A stretch of 43,339 nt of DNA. Source: an uncultured Roseateles sp. GTDB lineage: Bacteria; Pseudomonadota; Gammaproteobacteria; Burkholderiales; Burkholderiaceae. The stretch covers positions 1 through 43,339 of the forward strand of contig CAMLKW010000010.1 in the NCBI GenBank assembly GCA_946480605.1, read 5' to 3'. The notes beneath the pieces were generated by a model. That model had not been told where the DNA came from. It did no database searches and worked only from the letters and a program-made list of their open reading frames with translations. Positions 24,387 to 33,882 of the stretch are shown here, piece by piece. A program made the translations under genes and the position numbers. Each line of letters begins with the position of its first letter. The stretch's first letter is position 1.

Positions 24387-24947
24387 ACGATCAGCGCGGT
24401 GGCGGCGCCGCTCGAGATGATGTGCGGCCTCGGTCAGCCCGGGCGTCATGACAGCCCAGCCGAGCGCGAGCACCAGCAGTGCGCGTGCGTCGTCGGGGAA
24501 GCTGCCGGCGCCCAGCCGCACGGCCGCGAGATAGGACAGCGGCCCGCCCGCCGCGCCCAGCGCCGCGGCCAGCAGCGGCCGGCCGTGCAGCCACGCCAGC
24601 GGTCCGCGCAGCAGCGTCGCGAACAAGGCCCACAGCGCCAGGATCCATGGCGGCGCCAGTCCCGGCAGCGGGCCGGGCGACGCATAGACCAGCAGCCCGA
24701 ACTGCAGCAGCGCCGTGTCCCAGCCCAGGCCGATCAGCAGCGCCAGCGCGGTCAACCGCAGCTCGTCGCCGCGCGCGTCGCTGGCGGCCCCGGTCAGCGC
24801 GACGACGGCCGCCACGGTCAGCATGCCCAGTGCGGCATGCCCCTGCGCCGCGCCCAGCACGCAGGCGAACCACGCGGTCTGGAACAGCGTGAACCAGGCG
24901 AGGCCTTGCAGCAGGCGGGCCTTGGGCGACGAAGAAAGCACGGACAT
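24378..24947 (-). CDS. DUF2878-family inner-membrane protein
   Basis: 189 residues from the ATG at 24947; an in-frame ATG at 25028 would add 27 residues that look non-coding in composition. No strong ribosome site at either. The chain has about six hydrophobic segments (LAWFTLFQTAWFACVLGAA, GMLTVAAVVALTG, WILALWALFATLLRGPLAWL). Length and the repeated WxL pattern fit the DUF2878 family of small proteobacterial membrane proteins of unknown function. It converges with, and overlaps by 9 bases, the end of the GH135-like gene. It is not obviously part of the polysaccharide system. The family call is from memory of the pattern and moderately sure. Confidence 0.68.
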   Translation of the reverse strand: MSVLSSSPKARLLQGLAWFTLFQTAWFACVLGAAQGHAALGMLTVAAVVALTGAASDARGDELRLTALALLIGLGWDTALLQFGLLVYASPGPLPGLAPPWILALWALFATLLRGPLAWLHGRPLLAAALGAAGGPLSYLAAVRLGAGSFPDDARALLVLALGWAVMTPGLTEAAHHLERRRHRADRLG

Positions 24948-25236
24948 GGCACACGCGGCGGTGGCAATGTCAGCACTTACGCAATGCGCGGCGGCTTGGA
25001 CCACCGCAGCCGCGTCGAGCCCCTGCAAACCCGCAGCTCAGGCGCGCCGAGCTATGAAATCCGGCGCGCGATCTATCGCGTTTCGAGATGCCTTGTTGCT
25101 CTGATGTAACCCATATGAAATCTCGATAAGACAACGCTGACAACGCATATCTCCGGCAACCCGGCCGTCCCTAGCATCGCGGCCGCTCTGGCCCTTGACG
25201 GTCAGGCATCAAACCAATAACCACCCGGAGATAAAC
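24948..25236. promoter_or_regulatory. Intergenic region before TonB receptor 2, with a degenerate LacI-like site
   Basis: 289 bases without a gene. AGACAACGCTGACA at 25129-25142 matches the perfect palindrome before the GH9 gene (572-585) at 11 of 14 positions, so it may be a weak site for the same LacI-family repressor. GGAG at 25227-25230 is the receptor's ribosome site. No convincing -35/-10 pair is visible. Confidence 0.4.
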
Positions 25237-27855
25237 ATGCGGAAGACCCGTCTGAGCCTGCTCATCCAGGCTCTGTTCGTGCTGCCCGGCGTTGCCGTTG
25301 CACAGCAGGCCACCCCCGACCCCAAGACCGAAGCCGCCAAGAACGAGCTGGAGACCGTGACGGTCGTCGGCATCCGCGCCGCGGTGCGCAATGCGCTGCA
25401 GGCCAAGGAGCTGAGCAACAGCATCATCGAGAGCATCGCGTCCGAGGACATCGGCAAGCTGCCCGACACCACCATTGCCGAGTCGCTGGCCCGCCTGCCC
25501 GGCCTGGCCGCCGGCATCGACCGCGGCAACGCCAGCCAGATCGTCGCGCGCGGCCTGGGCCCGCGCTTCATCGGCGCGACGCTTAACGGCCGCGAGTTCG
25601 CGTCCTCCGAACCCGACCGCGCGGTGCGCTTCGAGATGTTCCCGTCCGAGTCGGTCTCGGGCGCCACCATCCACAAGACGCAGTCGGCCGAGATCGTCGA
25701 GGGCGGCATCGCCACCAGCATCGACCTGCAGACCGTGTCGCCGCTGACGCTGCGCGAGCGCACGCTGTCGCTGAAGGCCGACGCGCTGTACTACCAGCTG
25801 GGCAAGGACATTGACGGCGCCAAGAAGACGGCGCCGCGCCTGGGCGGCATCTATGTCGACCAGTTCGGCAACCGCACGCTGGGCGTGGCGCTGGCCTTCA
25901 GCTACTACGACCAGCCGTCGCTGGAGGACCGCGTCGACAACTGGGGCTTCAACGCGACGAACTTCGCGCCGGCCGTGGGCATCGAGCCCTGGGGCTTCCA
26001 GCACAAGGTCAAGCGCGGCACCAATAAGCGCTCCAGCGTGCTGGGCAAGGTGGAGTTCAAGCCCGACGCCAACTTCCAGCTGACCGCCGACGTCTACGCC
26101 GCGCGCTCGCGCATCCACGAGCCCGAGCTGTACCACACGGTGGACGTGGGCAACTGGGACGGCTGGCGTTCTGGGGCATACAGCAAGATCACCAAGGATG
26201 GCAACTACGTCACCGGCGCCACCGTCGCCGACGTGGACCTGAAGACCATCAACTCGCTGTGGAAGCAGAACATGTCCAACTTCGCGACCGGCGTGAACGC
26301 GAAGTGGAAGGCGGGCGAGTGGCAGCTGGAGGCCGACGCGGCCTACTCCAAGGCCGACCGCGACACCTTCTGGTCCGCCATCGGGCTGGACATGCTGAAC
26401 AAGGGCACGGTCACGTGGAGCTTCCCGCGCGACCAGTGGATGACCTACGGCTTCAGCGCCGACAGCGGCAACCCCAGCGCCTACGGCAACTGGAGCTACG
26501 AGACCTGGGGCCCCAGCTACGCCGGCACGCTGCATGACCGCCTGGACTCGCAGCAGCTGACCGCCAGCCGCCGCCTCGCCTGGGGCGACGTCAACAAGAT
26601 CAAGATGGGCCTGCGCGCCACGCAGCGCGCCAAGTCCTACGAGCAGGTGTCGTGGAACTACGGCAGCAGCGCCACCATCTCCACCAGCGACCTGCAACGC
26701 GTGACCGTGGCCGGCCGGCCCGACTTCGTCGCGCTGGGCAGCGGCTTCGAGGATGCCGTCACCAAGTACTTCGGCGCCGCTGCCTTGAGCGCCGCCGGCC
26801 GCACGCCCACCAACTGGGACAAGGTCGGCAACAACTGGAGCGCCAGCGAAGACGGCGTGGCCGCCTTCGTGCAGGCCGACCTGGCCGGCACGCTGGGCGG
26901 CCTGGCCTACCGCGGCAACGCCGGCCTGCGCGTGGCGCACAGCAGCCAGACCGGCTACGGCTTCGAGCAGGTCAACGGCGGCTCGCTGAAGGCCGTGTCC
27001 GACGGCACCAGCTACACCAAGGTGCTGCCCAGCCTCAACCTCGTGCTGAGCCTGGACAGCGAGGACGAGCACCAGCTGCGCGTCGGCGTGGCCCGTGCGA
27101 TGTCGCGCGCGCCGCTGGACGTGATGAACGCGGCGCACACCGTCAACATCGACCCCAACGGCGTGCAGCCCACCACCATCTCGGGCGGCAACCCGCGCCT
27201 GAAGCCCATGATGGCGGACCAGCTGGACGTGAGCTACCAGTACTACTTCGGCAAGGGCGGCCTGGTGTCGGCCGGCGCGTTCTACAAGAAGGTGAGCGAC
27301 TACATCGGCATCGCGTCGGTGGCCGGCACGTATGAAGGCAAGCCCGCGTTCTACACGCAGCAGGTCAACCGCGAGGGTGGCACCGTGAAGGGCTTCGAGC
27401 TGGTCTACCAGCAGGCCTTCACGTCGCTGCCCGCGCCATGGAACGGCCTGGGGCTCTCCACCAACTACACCTACACGACCAGCGACATCAAGGAGAACGG
27501 CGACCGCAGCGGCGCGACCTGGGTGCCCATCTCGGCCAACGGCCTGATGAAGCACAACAGCGGCCTGACGCTCTGGTACGAGCGCAACGGCTTCGAGGCC
27601 CGCCTGGCCGCGAACCGCCACTCGGCCTACCACCGCGCGCCGACCTGGGACTCCACCGCCTTCCAGAAGAACGGCGCCGAGACCTGGGTGTCGTTCAACC
27701 TCGCCCAGCAGATCACGCCGCAGCTGCAGGCGCGCTTCGGCATCGAGAACGCGACCAACCAGCGCGTGACCTACAGCGACCCGCAGTACGCGCTGCGCCA
27801 GGTCAACTTCCAGTTCGGCCGCCGCTTCAACATCGGCGTCAGCTACAAGTTCTGA
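25237..27855 (+). CDS. TonB-dependent receptor 2
   Basis: 872 residues, ATG at 25237 with GGAG 6 bases upstream. Signal peptide MRKTRLSLLIQALFVLPGVA ends at AQQ. A TonB-box-like ELETVTVVGIR (~40-50) precedes a plug domain with SEDIGKLPDTTIAESLARLP, IVARGLGPRFIGATLNGREF and EIVEGGIATSIDL. The barrel ends SYKF with terminal phenylalanine. It belongs to the Caulobacter-type TonB receptor family used for oligosaccharides. It lies after the GH135 block on the same strand, separated by the convergent DUF2878 gene, and before a rhamnogalacturonan lyase, so it could serve either polymer. A strong terminator follows its stop. The energy-transducing TonB/ExbB/ExbD genes are not in the window. Confidence 0.93.
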   Translation: MRKTRLSLLIQALFVLPGVAVAQQATPDPKTEAAKNELETVTVVGIRAAVRNALQAKELSNSIIESIASEDIGKLPDTTIAESLARLPGLAAGIDRGNASQIVARGLGPRFIGATLNGREFASSEPDRAVRFEMFPSESVSGATIHKTQSAEIVEGGIATSIDLQTVSPLTLRERTLSLKADALYYQLGKDIDGAKKTAPRLGGIYVDQFGNRTLGVALAFSYYDQPSLEDRVDNWGFNATNFAPAVGIEPWGFQHKVKRGTNKRSSVLGKVEFKPDANFQLTADVYAARSRIHEPELYHTVDVGNWDGWRSGAYSKITKDGNYVTGATVADVDLKTINSLWKQNMSNFATGVNAKWKAGEWQLEADAAYSKADRDTFWSAIGLDMLNKGTVTWSFPRDQWMTYGFSADSGNPSAYGNWSYETWGPSYAGTLHDRLDSQQLTASRRLAWGDVNKIKMGLRATQRAKSYEQVSWNYGSSATISTSDLQRVTVAGRPDFVALGSGFEDAVTKYFGAAALSAAGRTPTNWDKVGNNWSASEDGVAAFVQADLAGTLGGLAYRGNAGLRVAHSSQTGYGFEQVNGGSLKAVSDGTSYTKVLPSLNLVLSLDSEDEHQLRVGVARAMSRAPLDVMNAAHTVNIDPNGVQPTTISGGNPRLKPMMADQLDVSYQYYFGKGGLVSAGAFYKKVSDYIGIASVAGTYEGKPAFYTQQVNREGGTVKGFELVYQQAFTSLPAPWNGLGLSTNYTYTTSDIKENGDRSGATWVPISANGLMKHNSGLTLWYERNGFEARLAANRHSAYHRAPTWDSTAFQKNGAETWVSFNLAQQITPQLQARFGIENATNQRVTYSDPQYALRQVNFQFGRRFNIGVSYKF

Positions 27856-27876
27856 ACGCCTGAGAAGCGTGAAGCC

Positions 27877-27909
27877 ACGGCCCGGCCTTCAAGCGCCGGG
27901 CCGTTTTTC
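27877..27909 (+). terminator. Intrinsic terminator after TonB receptor 2
   Basis: ACGGCCCGGC (27877-27886) pairs perfectly with GCCGGGCCGT (27895-27904) around an 8-base loop and runs into TTTTT at 27904-27908. It lies 21 bases after the receptor stop on the same strand, a classic Rho-independent terminator. Confidence 0.9.
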
Positions 27910-27941
27910 TACAGGCGCCTTCGGGCTGGACCGGAGGCGCG

Positions 27942-28898
27942 GTGTCGCAGGGGGTGAGCACAATGCCGCCGCTGATGACGATGCGACCGTTGCTTCCCGT
28001 CCTGTCACTCGCCTGCGGCCTGGGCCTGCTCGTGTGGGCCTGGTGGCCCGATCCGGCGCCGCTGTCCGTGCAGGACGAGGCGCCGCGCCGCTTGGCGCCA
28101 CCCGCGTTGCTGGCGCTGGGCGGCACATCGGCCGAGGTTGACGCGGTGGCCGCACCGCGCGGTGAGGAGAAGGCTTGCGCGGCCGTCGCGCCATTGCCGC
28201 CGCATGAGGAAGCGCTCGCGACGCAACGAGCCTTGGCCTCACTCGCCAGCGCATCGGGCGGCGACGCGGTGCTGGCGCTGCTGCTGCAGAAGCCCGCGGC
28301 TGACGAACACGCCGCGCAGGCGCCGTGGGCCGCCCAGGTGCATGAAGCTGCGCTGCGCTCCGGCGATGCGGTCGCGCTGCGCTGGGCCGCTGGCGCCTGC
28401 CGTGAGTTGCCACAGGCCACCGCCTGCCGCCGCGAGCTGCTGCAGCAGCGCCTGCGGCTGGAGCCGGACAACGGCCTGCACTGGCTGGAGTGGCTGCATG
28501 AAGACCCCGGCGCGGCCGACGAGGCCTGGGCCGGTCTGGCCGCGTCACGCCACTGGCGGGAGCGCCCCGCGGCGTGGCGCGAGCGGCTGGATCGTGCGCT
28601 GCCGCCGGGCTTGCCGGCCGCGCAGCGCCAGGTCTTGCTGGCGCGCCTGGTACAGCGCGAGGCCGACTGGTCGCCTGCGCCGCCCTCCGATCTCGCGCAG
28701 GTCTGCGGCCATTGGGGGCCGGGTCATGCCAAGGGCGCGGCGTGCCGCCACGCGAGCACGCTGATGCTGACCCAGCCCGACTCGCCCCGCGCCCGCGCGC
28801 AGGGCGAGCAGCTGGCGCAGCTGACGGGGCAGGACGTGCCACCCGCCATCGCTGCGGCGGCGCCCGAGCCTGCGGGCTGCTTGCAATCAAGCCGGTGA
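27942..28898 (+). CDS. Hypothetical single-pass membrane-anchored protein
   Basis: 318 residues if the GTG at 27942 is used, which follows GGAGG (27933-27937) by 4 bases; an ATG at 27963 (311 residues) or at 27981 is also possible. A single hydrophobic helix (LLPVLSLACGLGLLVWAWW, ~residues 18-36) is followed by a long Ala/Arg/Leu-rich, probably helical periplasmic region with scattered cysteine pairs (ACAAV, ACRELPQATACRREL, VCGHWG, ACRH). No domain is recognised. The helical, repeat-like composition vaguely recalls TPR/Sel1-type solenoids, but no repeat consensus is clear. It begins 33 bases past a terminator and is followed by the PL4 lyase. Antisense frames are open too, but the ribosome site and composition favour this one. 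Confidence 0.6.
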   Translation: MSQGVSTMPPLMTMRPLLPVLSLACGLGLLVWAWWPDPAPLSVQDEAPRRLAPPALLALGGTSAEVDAVAAPRGEEKACAAVAPLPPHEEALATQRALASLASASGGDAVLALLLQKPAADEHAAQAPWAAQVHEAALRSGDAVALRWAAGACRELPQATACRRELLQQRLRLEPDNGLHWLEWLHEDPGAADEAWAGLAASRHWRERPAAWRERLDRALPPGLPAAQRQVLLARLVQREADWSPAPPSDLAQVCGHWGPGHAKGAACRHASTLMLTQPDSPRARAQGEQLAQLTGQDVPPAIAAAAPEPAGCLQSSR

Positions 28899-29041
28899 GA
28901 GATTGGCCCGCCTAGGTAGCGCGCCTGAGGTCGCGGCGCAGGCCGCTTCCTAGACTGGCCTTCGACCGCACCGAGCAGCACAGGCGCGGCAGCGCGGCGC
29001 GCAAGAGTTCGCCCGCGCATCCCAACGACCGGAGACAACCC

Positions 29042-30646
29042 ATGTTCACTTCCCGTTCTTGCGGGCGCGTCGGCGCGCTCCGCCTGGCTGCGGCTGCCTG
29101 CCTTTCCCTCAGCTCGTCGGCCTGGGCCGCCTGGGGCATCACCGACGCCAGCGGCGTGCTGACCGTCGACACCGGCGCCGGCCTGGTGTTCAAGGTCAAC
29201 AAGAGCAGCGGCGACATCACGTCCATCAAGCTCAACGGCGGCGCCGAACTGCAGGGCCAGACCAAGTTCTCCCACATCAGCTCGGGCCTGGGCGCGCCGG
29301 CCACCTACGCGTTCTCGCCGTCGGGCACCACGGCCGTCATCACCATCACGGCCTCCACGCTGAAGCACTACCTGGTCGTGCGCCGCAACGAGAACACCAT
29401 CTACATGGCCACGCACATCACGGCCGAGCCGGCCGTGGGCGAGCTGCGCTGGATCACGCGCCTGAACGGCAGCGTGTTCACCGGCGTGCCGACCGAGTCC
29501 AGCCTGCGCGGCACCACCGGTGCCATCGAGAGCAGCGACGTGTTCGGCAACAGCGACGGCACGACGCGTTCCAAGTACTACGGCAACCAGCGCGCCAAGG
29601 ACATGAGCGTGCGCGGCGTGACCGGATCCGGCGTGGGCGTGTTCATGGTCTACGGCAACCGCGAGAGCGCGTCGGGCGGGCCGTTCTTCCGCGACATCCA
29701 GAACCAGAGCGGCACGGACACCGAGCTCTACAACTACATGAACTCGGGCCACAACCAGACCGAGGCCTTCCGCATGGGCCTGCACGGCCCCTATGCGCTG
29801 GTGTTCACGACCGGCGGCACGCCGTCGGCCCCGGACATGAGCTGGATGTCGGGCCTGGGCCTGCAGGGCTGGGTCAGCGGCCGCGGCAAGGTGGTGCTCA
29901 ACGGCCTGTCCGGCATGGACACGGCCTACGCCTACACGGTGGGCTTCGCCAACGCGACGGCGCAGTACTGGGGCACCACCTCCGGCAGCGGCGCGGTGAC
30001 GGTTGCCAACATGAAGCCCGGCACCTACACGATGACGGTCTACAAGGGCGAGCTGGGCGTCTACACCGAGCAGGTGTCGGTCAGCAGCGGCGGCACGACG
30101 ACGCTGAACACGCGTGCCATCACGGCCGATCCGTCGGCGCAGAGCGTGCTGTGGCGCGTGGGCCAGTGGGACGGCACGCCGCTGGAGTTCCTGAACGGCC
30201 AGACGATCAACGTGCGCCATCCGCAGGACACGCGCAACCCGTCCTGGGGCCCGGTCACCTACGCGGTTGGCAGCGCGACGAACAAGTTCCCCGGCGCGAT
30301 CTGGAAGGACAAGAACAGCGGCACGCAGATCACGTTCAGCCTGAGCAGCGCCCAGCTGGCAGCGCGCACGATCCGCATCGGCATCTCGGCGGCCTACGCC
30401 AACGCCCGCCCGCAGATCAGCGTGAACGGCTGGACATCGGCCGTGCCGACGGCCTCCAGCCAGCCCAGCTCCCGCTCGCTGACCATCGGCACCTACCGCG
30501 GCAACAACGCGACGTTCACCTACAGCGTGCCGGCCAGCGCCTTCGTGGCGGGCACCAACACGGTGACCATCCATGCGGCGTCGGGCAGCGGCAGCACGGG
30601 CTTCCTCAGCGCGGGCTTTGCGGTGGACTGCGTGGACATGTACTGA
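29042..30646 (+). CDS. Secreted rhamnogalacturonan lyase (PL4 family)
   Basis: 534 residues, ATG at 29042 with GGAG at 29031-29034. The signal peptide ends around SSSAWA (~residue 29). The sequence follows PL4 rhamnogalacturonan lyases closely: WGITDASGVLTVDTGAGLVF, NTIYMATHITAEPAVGELRW, TRSKYYGNQRAKD with K178, SGGPFFRDIQNQ and MNSGHNQTEAFRMGLHGPYA with H237. K178 and H237 correspond to the catalytic Lys and His of the Aspergillus aculeatus enzyme. A FnIII-like domain (~310-380) and a C-terminal CBM-like sandwich (~385-534) complete the fold. It cleaves the rhamnose-galacturonate backbone of rhamnogalacturonan I by beta-elimination. Unlike other enzymes here it targets pectin. It is the only pectin gene in view; no unsaturated-product hydrolase (GH105/GH88) is near. 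Confidence 0.94.
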   Translation: MFTSRSCGRVGALRLAAAACLSLSSSAWAAWGITDASGVLTVDTGAGLVFKVNKSSGDITSIKLNGGAELQGQTKFSHISSGLGAPATYAFSPSGTTAVITITASTLKHYLVVRRNENTIYMATHITAEPAVGELRWITRLNGSVFTGVPTESSLRGTTGAIESSDVFGNSDGTTRSKYYGNQRAKDMSVRGVTGSGVGVFMVYGNRESASGGPFFRDIQNQSGTDTELYNYMNSGHNQTEAFRMGLHGPYALVFTTGGTPSAPDMSWMSGLGLQGWVSGRGKVVLNGLSGMDTAYAYTVGFANATAQYWGTTSGSGAVTVANMKPGTYTMTVYKGELGVYTEQVSVSSGGTTTLNTRAITADPSAQSVLWRVGQWDGTPLEFLNGQTINVRHPQDTRNPSWGPVTYAVGSATNKFPGAIWKDKNSGTQITFSLSSAQLAARTIRIGISAAYANARPQISVNGWTSAVPTASSQPSSRSLTIGTYRGNNATFTYSVPASAFVAGTNTVTIHAASGSGSTGFLSAGFAVDCVDMY

Positions 30647-30653
30647 TGCCACC

Positions 30654-30685
30654 GGGGCGAGGCGCGCCGTCGGGCGCTTCGCCCC
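30654..30685. terminator. Bidirectional hairpin between convergent genes
   Basis: A 12-bp stem with one G-T pair (30654-30665 with 30674-30685, loop 8 bases) fills the gap between the PL4 stop and the convergent zinc-ribbon gene stop. There is no T-run on either side. The position suggests it ends or protects both messages. Confidence 0.5.
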
Positions 30686-30689
30686 GCCA

Positions 30690-31691
30690 TCAATCGGACC
30701 AGGGCGCGCCGCACAGCGGGCAGCCGGTCGGTTTGTCGCCCAGCCGCAGGCGCATGGTCACGTCGCCCTCGCAGCTGTCGCACAGCCCGCTGTCGGGCAC
30801 GTGGCCCAGCAGCGCATCGCGCCGCAGGATGCGGGCCCGCTGCGCGGCGGCTCGGCGGACGGGGGACTTGGCCTCGTCCTCCAGCAGCTTCTGGCCGGCG
30901 CGCTTCAGCGACTTGAGTTCGCGCAGCGGCTCCTGCTCCTGCTCGGGGGCGCCGAAAAATAGCTGCCCGCGCGAGGGCGCGGCGACCTCGATCAGCAATT
31001 GCCCGTGGCGCGGGTCGTCCTGGACGTCCATGCGGTAGAGGCCGCGGCAGGTCAGCGCAGCCTCGCGGTCCTCGGCGAGGCTGCGGGGCTTGTTGGCAAG
31101 GTCGTTGAAGAAGCGCTCCAGGTCGCGCCGGGCCAGCTGGATCTTGCCGGCGCAGCCCTGCCGTCCGTTGGTGCGGATCACGAGGATGCCGGCCTCCAGC
31201 GTCAGGCTGAAGTACTTGCCGACCACGGCGCCGGGTGCCGGCACGCCGGCGGCCTCGAAGAGGTCGGCATAGATGCCGGCCGGCCAGCGGGCCGCGGCCC
31301 GCGCCTGTGCGCCGCCGACGTCCTGGTCGGTGGCCACATAGGCGTCCAGCAACTGGCTGAGGAAATCGTCGTTGTCGTGCAGCTGGCGGGCCAGGCCGTC
31401 GCTCTCCTTCAGCAGGCCTGGCGCCTGGCGGCGTATCAGCTCGGCCAGCTCGCGCGTGTCGGCCAGATGCTTGCCGACGCCGCCGAGATGCCCGCGCAGC
31501 AGTTGCTCGTAGGTCGCGACGCGCTGCGCCTGCTGCGCGATCTGGGCCTTGGCCTGGGCCAGGCCATGCTCATGCCCCAGCCGCCAGGAACGCGCGCTGG
31601 CGCTGGCCTTGGCCTGGCGCTGCAACACCAGCAGCAGCAACAGCACGCAGCACAGCACCAGCAGGGCGATGTAGACGGCTATGGCGAGCAT
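30690..31691 (-). CDS. Membrane-anchored coiled-coil protein with C-terminal zinc ribbon, function unknown
   Basis: 333 residues, ATG at 31691. The N-terminus is a single membrane helix (IAVYIALLVLCCVLLLLLVL, ~4-24). An Ala/Gln-rich coiled coil follows (~27-125: AQAKAQIAQQAQRVATYEQLL). A central alpha/beta region (~135-235) contains YFSLTLEAGILVIRT and RRDLERFFNDLAN. The C-terminal ~60 residues end with CDSC...CPLC, two CxxC pairs spaced 19 residues apart that would form a zinc ribbon. I do not recognise a named family. An inner-membrane protein with a cytoplasmic zinc-ribbon tail is the likely topology. It converges with the PL4 gene and lies downstream of the EF-G paralogue on the same strand with a 169-base gap. 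Confidence 0.75.
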   Translation of the reverse strand: MLAIAVYIALLVLCCVLLLLLVLQRQAKASASARSWRLGHEHGLAQAKAQIAQQAQRVATYEQLLRGHLGGVGKHLADTRELAELIRRQAPGLLKESDGLARQLHDNDDFLSQLLDAYVATDQDVGGAQARAAARWPAGIYADLFEAAGVPAPGAVVGKYFSLTLEAGILVIRTNGRQGCAGKIQLARRDLERFFNDLANKPRSLAEDREAALTCRGLYRMDVQDDPRHGQLLIEVAAPSRGQLFFGAPEQEQEPLRELKSLKRAGQKLLEDEAKSPVRRAAAQRARILRRDALLGHVPDSGLCDSCEGDVTMRLRLGDKPTGCPLCGAPWSD

Positions 31692-31817
31692 GCGCCGTCC
31701 AGCAAGCGGAGAGGGATCTTCATGGGGGCGGATTCTGGGCTCATGTCTGAGCGGGTCGGCTCCGGGCCCGCCATGGTCGAGTGAACGATGCCACGTTGCA
31801 AGCCTTTGCGGGTGCCA

Positions 31818-31848
31818 CCGCCCGGCAAGCCCATGGCTTGCCGGGCGG
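31818..31848 (-). terminator. Strong hairpin after the EF-G paralogue
   Basis: CCGCCCGGCAAGCC (31818-31831) pairs perfectly with GGCTTGCCGGGCGG (31835-31848) around a 3-base loop. It begins 12 bases beyond the fusA stop in the direction of transcription. No T-run follows, yet the 14-bp GC-rich stem is strong. I read it as the end of the EF-G message. Confidence 0.6.
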
Positions 31849-31860
31849 CGCGGGGCGCGT

Positions 31861-33882
31861 TCAGGCCGCCCGCGCGGCGCGCGCCGGCGCCGGTGCCGGC
31901 GCGTAGTGGTCCAGCTGCATCGTGAACTGCGCGCGGCCCGAGCTGAGCGCGCGCAGCTGGCCGATGTAGCCGAACATGCGTTCCAGCGGCACGTGCGCGC
32001 TCAAGACGACTGCGTTGCCGCGCGTGTCCTGGCCCTGCACCTGGCCGCGCCGGCGCAGCAGGTCGCCGATGACGTCGCCCACATGGTCCGCCGGCGTGAT
32101 GACCTCGACGGCCATCACGGGTTCCAGCACCTCGGGTGAGGCCTTCAGCACGGCCTCGCGCAGCGCGGTCGCCGCCGCCAGCTCGAAGGCCAGCGCGGAC
32201 GAGTCGCGCACGTGGGCGCTGCCGTCCACCAGCACGGCCTCGAAGTCCACCAGCGGGTGGCCAGCGAACGGGCCTGCCTGCGCGGCCTTGCGGATGCCGG
32301 CCTCCACTGCCGGGATGAACTCGCGCGGGATGGCGCCGCCCATCACGGTGCTGGTGAAGCGCAGGCCTTCGCCACGTGGCAGCGGCGCAATGCGCAGCGT
32401 CAGCTCGGCGAACTGGCCGGGGCCGCCGCTCTGCTTCTTGTGCACATGGCGCAGTTCGGCAGAGGTCGTGATGGTCTCGCGGTAGGCCACCTGCGGGCGG
32501 CCCACGGCCACGTCCACGCCGAAGCGCGAGCGCAGCGTCTCGACCGCCACCTCCAGCTGCAGCTCGCCCATGCCGGACAGCAGCGTCTGGCCCGAGTCGG
32601 CGTCCTGGCGCAGCCGCAGCGACGGGTCCTCGCGGACGAGCACGCCCAAGGCCTTCGCGAGCAGCGCGGCATCGGCCTGACGGCGCGGCTCGATGGCGAC
32701 GTCGATGACGGCCTCGGGCACGGCGATGCTTTCCAGCACGGGGGCGTCCTTGGCGGACGCCAGCGTGTGGCCGGTCAGCACGTCCTTCAGACCCACCAGG
32801 CCGGCGATGTCGCCCGCGACGAGCTCGTCCCGCTCGACGCGCCGGTCGGCGTGGATCTCGTACAGGCGTGACATCCGCTCGGCCTTGCCGGTGCTGGCGT
32901 TCCAGACCGTGTCGCCGCGCTTCAGCGTGCCGCTGTAGACGCGCACGAACACCATCGCGCCGTGGTCGTCGGCGGTCAGCTTGAACGCGAGGGCAGACAG
33001 TGGGGCTTGTGGCGCCACCGCGCCCGGCGCTTCACCGGGCGCGGGCAGATAGGCCACGACGGCGTCCAGCAGCGGCTCCATGCCGCGGTTGCGGAAGGCG
33101 GAGCCGGCCAGCACGGGCACGAAGGCGCCCGCGATCGTGCCGCGGCGCAAGGCCGCACGCAGCTCGTCCAGGGGCGGTTCGGCTCCGCGCAGCCAGCCGT
33201 CCAGCAGTGCATCGTCCTGCTCGGCGGCTGCTTCCAGCAGGCGCGCGCGGGCGGCCTTGGCAGCGGGCAGCAGCTCAGGAGGAATGGCGTCCACGCGCGG
33301 CGGCGCCTTCGCGTCGTCGCGGTCCCACACCAGCGCCTGCATGGCGAGCAGGTCCACCACGCCGCGGAAGCCGCCTTCCGCGCCTATGGGCAGCTGCAGC
33401 GGCAGCGCGCGCACGCCGAGGCGCTCTTCGAGGGACGCGACGACGCGGCCGAAGTCCGCGCCGACGCGGTCCAGCTTGTTGACGAAGGCGATGCGCGGCA
33501 CGCGGTACTCGTCCGCGAGGCGCCAGTTGGTCTCGGTCTGGGGTTCCACGCCGGCCACGCCGTCGAAGACGACGACGGCGCCGTCGAGCACGCGCAGCGA
33601 GCGGCGCACCTCGAGGTTGAAGTCGATGTGGCCGGGCGTGTCGATCAGGTTGATCTGCGTGCCCTGCCAGTGCACGGTGGTGGCCGCGCTGTGGATGGTG
33701 ATGCCGCGGGCGCGCTCCTGCGGGTCGAAGTCCATCGTCGTGGCGCCGTCGTGGACTTCGCCGATGCGATGGTTCTCGCCCGTGTAGAACAGGATGCGTT
33801 CGGTGGTCGTGGTCTTGCCGGCGTCGACGTGGGCGATGACGCCGATGTTGCGCAGCTTGCGGAAGTTGGGTTTCGAGTTCAT
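31861..33882 (-). CDS. fusA: Translation elongation factor G paralogue
   Basis: 673 residues, ATG at 33882; a GAATCGCC leader gives only a weak ribosome site. The GTPase motifs are intact: [13 protein letters not shown] (P-loop, K23), [14 protein letters not shown] (switch I), DTPGHIDF (switch II), [10 protein letters not shown] (NKxD) and GSAFRNRGM. Domains II-V follow, with the domain IV motif [20 protein letters not shown] moves tRNAs and mRNA on the ribosome after peptide transfer. It is about 25-30 residues shorter than a canonical EF-G and stands alone, not between rpsG and tufA, so I take it for a second EF-G or EF-G2-type factor, perhaps for recycling or stress. Whether another fusA exists elsewhere in the genome cannot be seen here. 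Confidence 0.92.
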   Translation of the reverse strand: MNSKPNFRKLRNIGVIAHVDAGKTTTTERILFYTGENHRIGEVHDGATTMDFDPQERARGITIHSAATTVHWQGTQINLIDTPGHIDFNLEVRRSLRVLDGAVVVFDGVAGVEPQTETNWRLADEYRVPRIAFVNKLDRVGADFGRVVASLEERLGVRALPLQLPIGAEGGFRGVVDLLAMQALVWDRDDAKAPPRVDAIPPELLPAAKAARARLLEAAAEQDDALLDGWLRGAEPPLDELRAALRRGTIAGAFVPVLAGSAFRNRGMEPLLDAVVAYLPAPGEAPGAVAPQAPLSALAFKLTADDHGAMVFVRVYSGTLKRGDTVWNASTGKAERMSRLYEIHADRRVERDELVAGDIAGLVGLKDVLTGHTLASAKDAPVLESIAVPEAVIDVAIEPRRQADAALLAKALGVLVREDPSLRLRQDADSGQTLLSGMGELQLEVAVETLRSRFGVDVAVGRPQVAYRETITTSAELRHVHKKQSGGPGQFAELTLRIAPLPRGEGLRFTSTVMGGAIPREFIPAVEAGIRKAAQAGPFAGHPLVDFEAVLVDGSAHVRDSSALAFELAAATALREAVLKASPEVLEPVMAVEVITPADHVGDVIGDLLRRRGQVQGQDTRGNAVVLSAHVPLERMFGYIGQLRALSSGRAQFTMQLDHYAPAPAPARAARAA

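Noticed and set aside
25171..27633. 820-residue minus-strand open frame opposite TonB receptor 2
   Set aside because: Antisense shadow of a GC-rich coding region; no domain, no ribosome site.
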